A stretch of 64,000 nt of DNA from Dentipellis sp. KUC8613 (taxonomy: Eukaryota; Basidiomycota; Agaricomycetes; Russulales; Hericiaceae). The position numbers and the translations under genes are program-made. A model generated the notes under the pieces. It had not been told where the DNA came from. It saw only the letters and a list, made by a program, of their open reading frames with translations, and did no database searches. Positions 61,509 to 64,000 of the stretch are shown piece after piece; positions within the stretch are counted from its first letter, which is position 1; each line of letters begins with the position of its first letter. The DNA lies in NCBI GenBank assembly GCA_002286715.1, contig NSJX01000001.1:1977805-2041804 (forward strand), given 5' to 3'.

Positions 61509-62736
61509 CTAGTTGCTACGCTTCTCCTTGCCCCTCGGCCGCTCGCGCACCACCATCTTGTTGCTGTTCTTCGGACCCTTGGGTCCGGGTTTGCGCGTGC
61601 GCTTGCCCTTCGTGAGCCAGCCCCAGGGCGAGCGGGGGTGCTTGTTGGACTTGGATTTACCACGCCCACCACCGTGGGGATGGTCGTTCCTGCAAACGAT
61701 ATCAGCATCCCAATGTCTGCACAAGTCGTGCAGAGAAAACTCACGCGTTCATGGCGACACCACGAACGGTGGGCCTGATGCCGAGCCAGCGTGCGCGTCC
61801 AGCCTTTCCGAGACTCCGGTTTTTCCAGAGCGGGTTGCTGACCTTGCCGATCGTCGCGCAGCAGTCCTGCAGCACCTTGCGCACCTCACCGCTCTGCAGC
61901 CGCACTTGCGTGTAGCGCCCCGAGTCGTCGTGTGCGATGACCTGGCCGAAAGACCCAGCAGAGCGGACGAGGATACCGCGACCCTCCGGCGAGAGCGCGA
62001 TGTTGTGGATGACGGTGCCGGTGGGGATGAGGCGGAGGGGGAGGACGTTGCCGGGGCGGATGGTCTTCGCACGCAGGAGACCGAGCGCGAGCGAGCCCGA
62101 GTTGGTCTGCACGGAGCTGCCCTCGGTCTGCTCAGTGAGCACCTTCCCGCGGTTTGCCTTGGAGTCGACGTAGCCGGGCACGAAGCCGTCCGGGATGCCC
62201 TGCCTGAAGCTCTCGACGACACTCCCGGCCCTCAGCCCCTCGCACGCAAGGATGTAGCTCCACTTCTTGCGCCCGTCGACCTCGGGGTTGCGGTTTTTGA
62301 TGAGCGCAATGTGCGCGGAGCGGTTCGGGTCGTACTCGATGCGCACGACATCGTGCAGGCCGGGCTCGTCGCGCACAAAGTCGACGAGGCGAATGCGCCG
62401 CTTGTGGCCGCCGCCACGGTGGCGGACGGTGATGCGGCCGTGGTTGTTGCGGCCGCCCTTCTTGCGCAGGGGGACGGTGAGGAGACGCAGCGGCCGGCCC
62501 TCCCAGATGTGGGGGTTCAGGGGACGGCGGAGGTGGCGGATGCCGGGGGTGATTGGCTTGTAGGTTTTGAAGAGGTTGGCGGTGCGGGCGAAGGCCTCGT
62601 TGACCTCTGTCGGCCTCTGCGCCTCGGTCGCATAGCCGCGTAGCACGTTACTTCGCGTGGCCGTGAGGGATTGGGTGGAAAGAGAGGTAAGACATGAGCG
62701 GAGCAGGCTGCTGCTGCCTCCGCGAACCGAGAACAT
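61509..62736 (-). CDS. RML2: Mitochondrial large ribosomal subunit protein uL2m
   Basis: uL2m is a core protein of the mitochondrial large ribosomal subunit at the peptidyl-transferase region. The chosen start at 62,736, [20 protein letters not shown], is a mitochondrial presequence; the in-frame ATG at 62,808 (MSEIVVGTRRPSQRR) is an upstream alternative. Conserved blocks: [132 protein letters not shown] and [17 protein letters not shown]. The second exon gives [20 protein letters not shown] and [14 protein letters not shown]. The [14 protein letters not shown] motif is the family hallmark and is split by the single intron. It is divergent from the next gene across 217 bp. Confidence 0.96.
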
Positions 62737-62953
62737 CGACGCTGAAGCCGCGGTGGTCGATGGTCTCCGCTGGCTCGGACGTCGTGTCCCAACGACAATT
62801 TCCGACATGTGTCCACATAGCCGTAAATTACATAATAGTGCGCGCCAAGGGTTTATCTGCAGTAATTGCCCTGATATCGAGCACCGCGGTGGACCTGCTC
62901 ATATCACTCATTTCATTACTCACTTCCAAGCCCACCACCCGCCCCCCGACGCG
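62737..62953. promoter_or_regulatory. Shared divergent promoter, uL2m / acidic adaptor-like gene
   Basis: 217 bp between divergent ATG codons. The upstream uL2m ATG at 62,808 lies inside it. No TATA box is seen. Confidence 0.5.
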
Positions 62954-64000
62954 ATGGACGACGATCTCACATTTGGCGCATCCGTGTGGGCAACGCCCGG
63001 CGCCGCGCCCATCTCGCTCTCCCCGCCCCCGCTCGTCCCTCCGCTCCCGACATTTCCCTCCACAGACCTCGACGACAACGACGCTCCACAAGACTCTTTC
63101 GACGACTTTGACGACTTCGGGGCGCCCCCGGCACCCGCGCCGTCGGGCGGCGACGACGACGACTTTGGTGACTTTGGCGACTTTGGCGACGCAGAAGCCT
63201 CGGGCGGCGCAGGCGGGTTCGCCGCCTTCGAAGACCAATCACGCATCGCAGGGCCGTCCAGCGTATCTCAAGACTGGCGCCCGCTCCGCCTCGACCCCTT
63301 CCCGCCGCGCGCGGAGCTCGAGGCGCAAATCGACGACATCCTCAGCCCGTTCTGGGCGCACGACGACCTCGCACAGGTGCTCTCCGACGACGACATCCGC
63401 GAGGTCGGCGGGCTGAGCCAGATCCTGAGCACGCCGGAGAGGTACCGTGCGTCCCGCCCTCCCCGCGTCCCGCTTCTCACCCATAACCCACCCATGCCCC
63501 TCCTCTTCTCCCCCACGCCCAATCCCGCAGCCGTGCGCTCTACCAGACGCTCTTCCCGCCGAACCCGCCGCCCGCGCCCGCGCCGAACTGGACGCGCTCG
63601 CGCATCCGGCGGCAGCACCTCATCACGCTCGGCATCCCCGTGAACCTCGACGAGATGCTCCCGCGCGCGAACGGCAGGCCCATGCCCGCGCTGCACATCA
63701 GCACGCGCCCCATGTCCGCGCCGCCCGCGCCGCGCCCCGCGCCGAGCTCGCTCCACAGCTCGCGCGCGGGCACGCCCGTCGCGACGACGCCGCGCGATGC
63801 GCGCACGGCCGCGATGCAGCTCGGCTTGGGGCCGAAACCGCAGCTCGAGGAGCGCAAAATTCAGGAATTGCTGGACCTTACGCATGGTGCGCCCTAGTCT
63901 CATTTCTCATCCTTCACGCCTTGTGCGCCGGCGCTGAGCAAGTACCCTACGCGGCACAGACAACCTCGCCCTCCTCCCGCTCCCGCAGCTCGACGCGCAC
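62954..64000 (+). CDS. Acidic DFGDF-motif protein, possible AP-1 accessory factor (partial)
   Basis: The start MDDDLTFGASVWATPGAAPI leads into a very acidic head with repeated DDFDDFGAP and DDFGDFGDFGD, the type of motif that binds clathrin-adaptor ear domains. A conserved-looking helical part follows: PPRAELEAQIDDILSPFWAH, DDLAQVLSDDDIREVGGLSQ, ILSTPER, then across an intron RALYQTLFPPNPPP, TRSRIRRQHLITLGIPVNLD and EMLPRANGRPMPALHIS. ERKIQELLDLTHG ends in a GTGCGC donor at about 63,890, with a CAG acceptor near 63,990, so the gene runs off the right edge. The head-and-body layout recalls the fungal Laa2/aftiphilin-like group, which works with AP-1 in Golgi-endosome traffic. That link is inference; I would call the family provisional. 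Confidence 0.82.

Noticed and set aside
61513..62643. A 376-codon open frame on the plus strand across uL2m
   Set aside because: It is the antisense shadow of a GC-rich, highly conserved ribosomal gene and has no family-like motif.

Overview
The window is nuclear DNA of a filamentous basidiomycete, most likely an Agaricomycete. Supporting this are short introns (about 40-90 nt) densely interrupting most genes, GC-rich exons, compact gene spacing with many head-to-head pairs, and an Agaricomycete-type gene set: a DExxD sesquiterpene synthase, a GPI-type cupredoxin, a BTB protein and long disordered regulators. No rRNA, tRNA, CRISPR array or intact transposon was recognised. Products were named from remembered family motifs, and exon joins were read by eye from splice sites and frame.

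Layout. 1-6,031 is gene-poor, with a broken coding-like stretch at the left edge, a perfect palindrome and two hairpin-forming minisatellites. 6.0-13 kb carries three minus-strand genes: a Nudix CoA pyrophosphatase with an unusually long intron, the PP4 catalytic subunit, and an Nrg1-like C2H2 factor. 13-16.8 kb has no intact gene. An unrecognised coiled-coil protein follows (16.9-19.4 kb), then another gene-free gap. 21.8-29.9 kb is a divergent pair: NUP98-type nucleoporin and the second-largest RNA polymerase I subunit. 30.4-36.3 kb holds a secreted cupredoxin, an acyl-protein thioesterase, TRM10 and NDUFAF5. 36.5-44.5 kb holds two long regulator-like genes, one with C2H2 fingers and one with an H2A-like histone fold. 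45-54.6 kb holds a BTB protein, methylglutaconyl-CoA hydratase, exocyst SEC10, the Pol III subunit RPC11 and RVB2. 55.8-64 kb holds a sesquiterpene synthase, RRN11, RIX1, mitochondrial uL2m and a truncated acidic trafficking-type protein.

Functionally most of this is housekeeping. Several genes bear on making ribosomes or tRNA: RPA2 and RRN11 (Pol I), RIX1 (60S maturation), RPC11 (Pol III), TRM10 (tRNA methylation), uL2m (mitoribosome) and RVB2 (snoRNP and chromatin remodelling). They are scattered singly and do not form an operon-like unit. The most unusual observations are gene-architecture ones: a NUP98 that stops exactly at the autoproteolysis site, a 7-nt micro-exon in RPC11, an RVB2 start codon alone on its coding exon, two GC-AG introns sharing one donor hexamer in the AUH gene, convergent stop codons about 6 bp apart (TRM10/NDUFAF5), and an H2A-like fold at the head of a roughly 1,000-residue disordered protein. 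I found no convincing new defence or mobile system.
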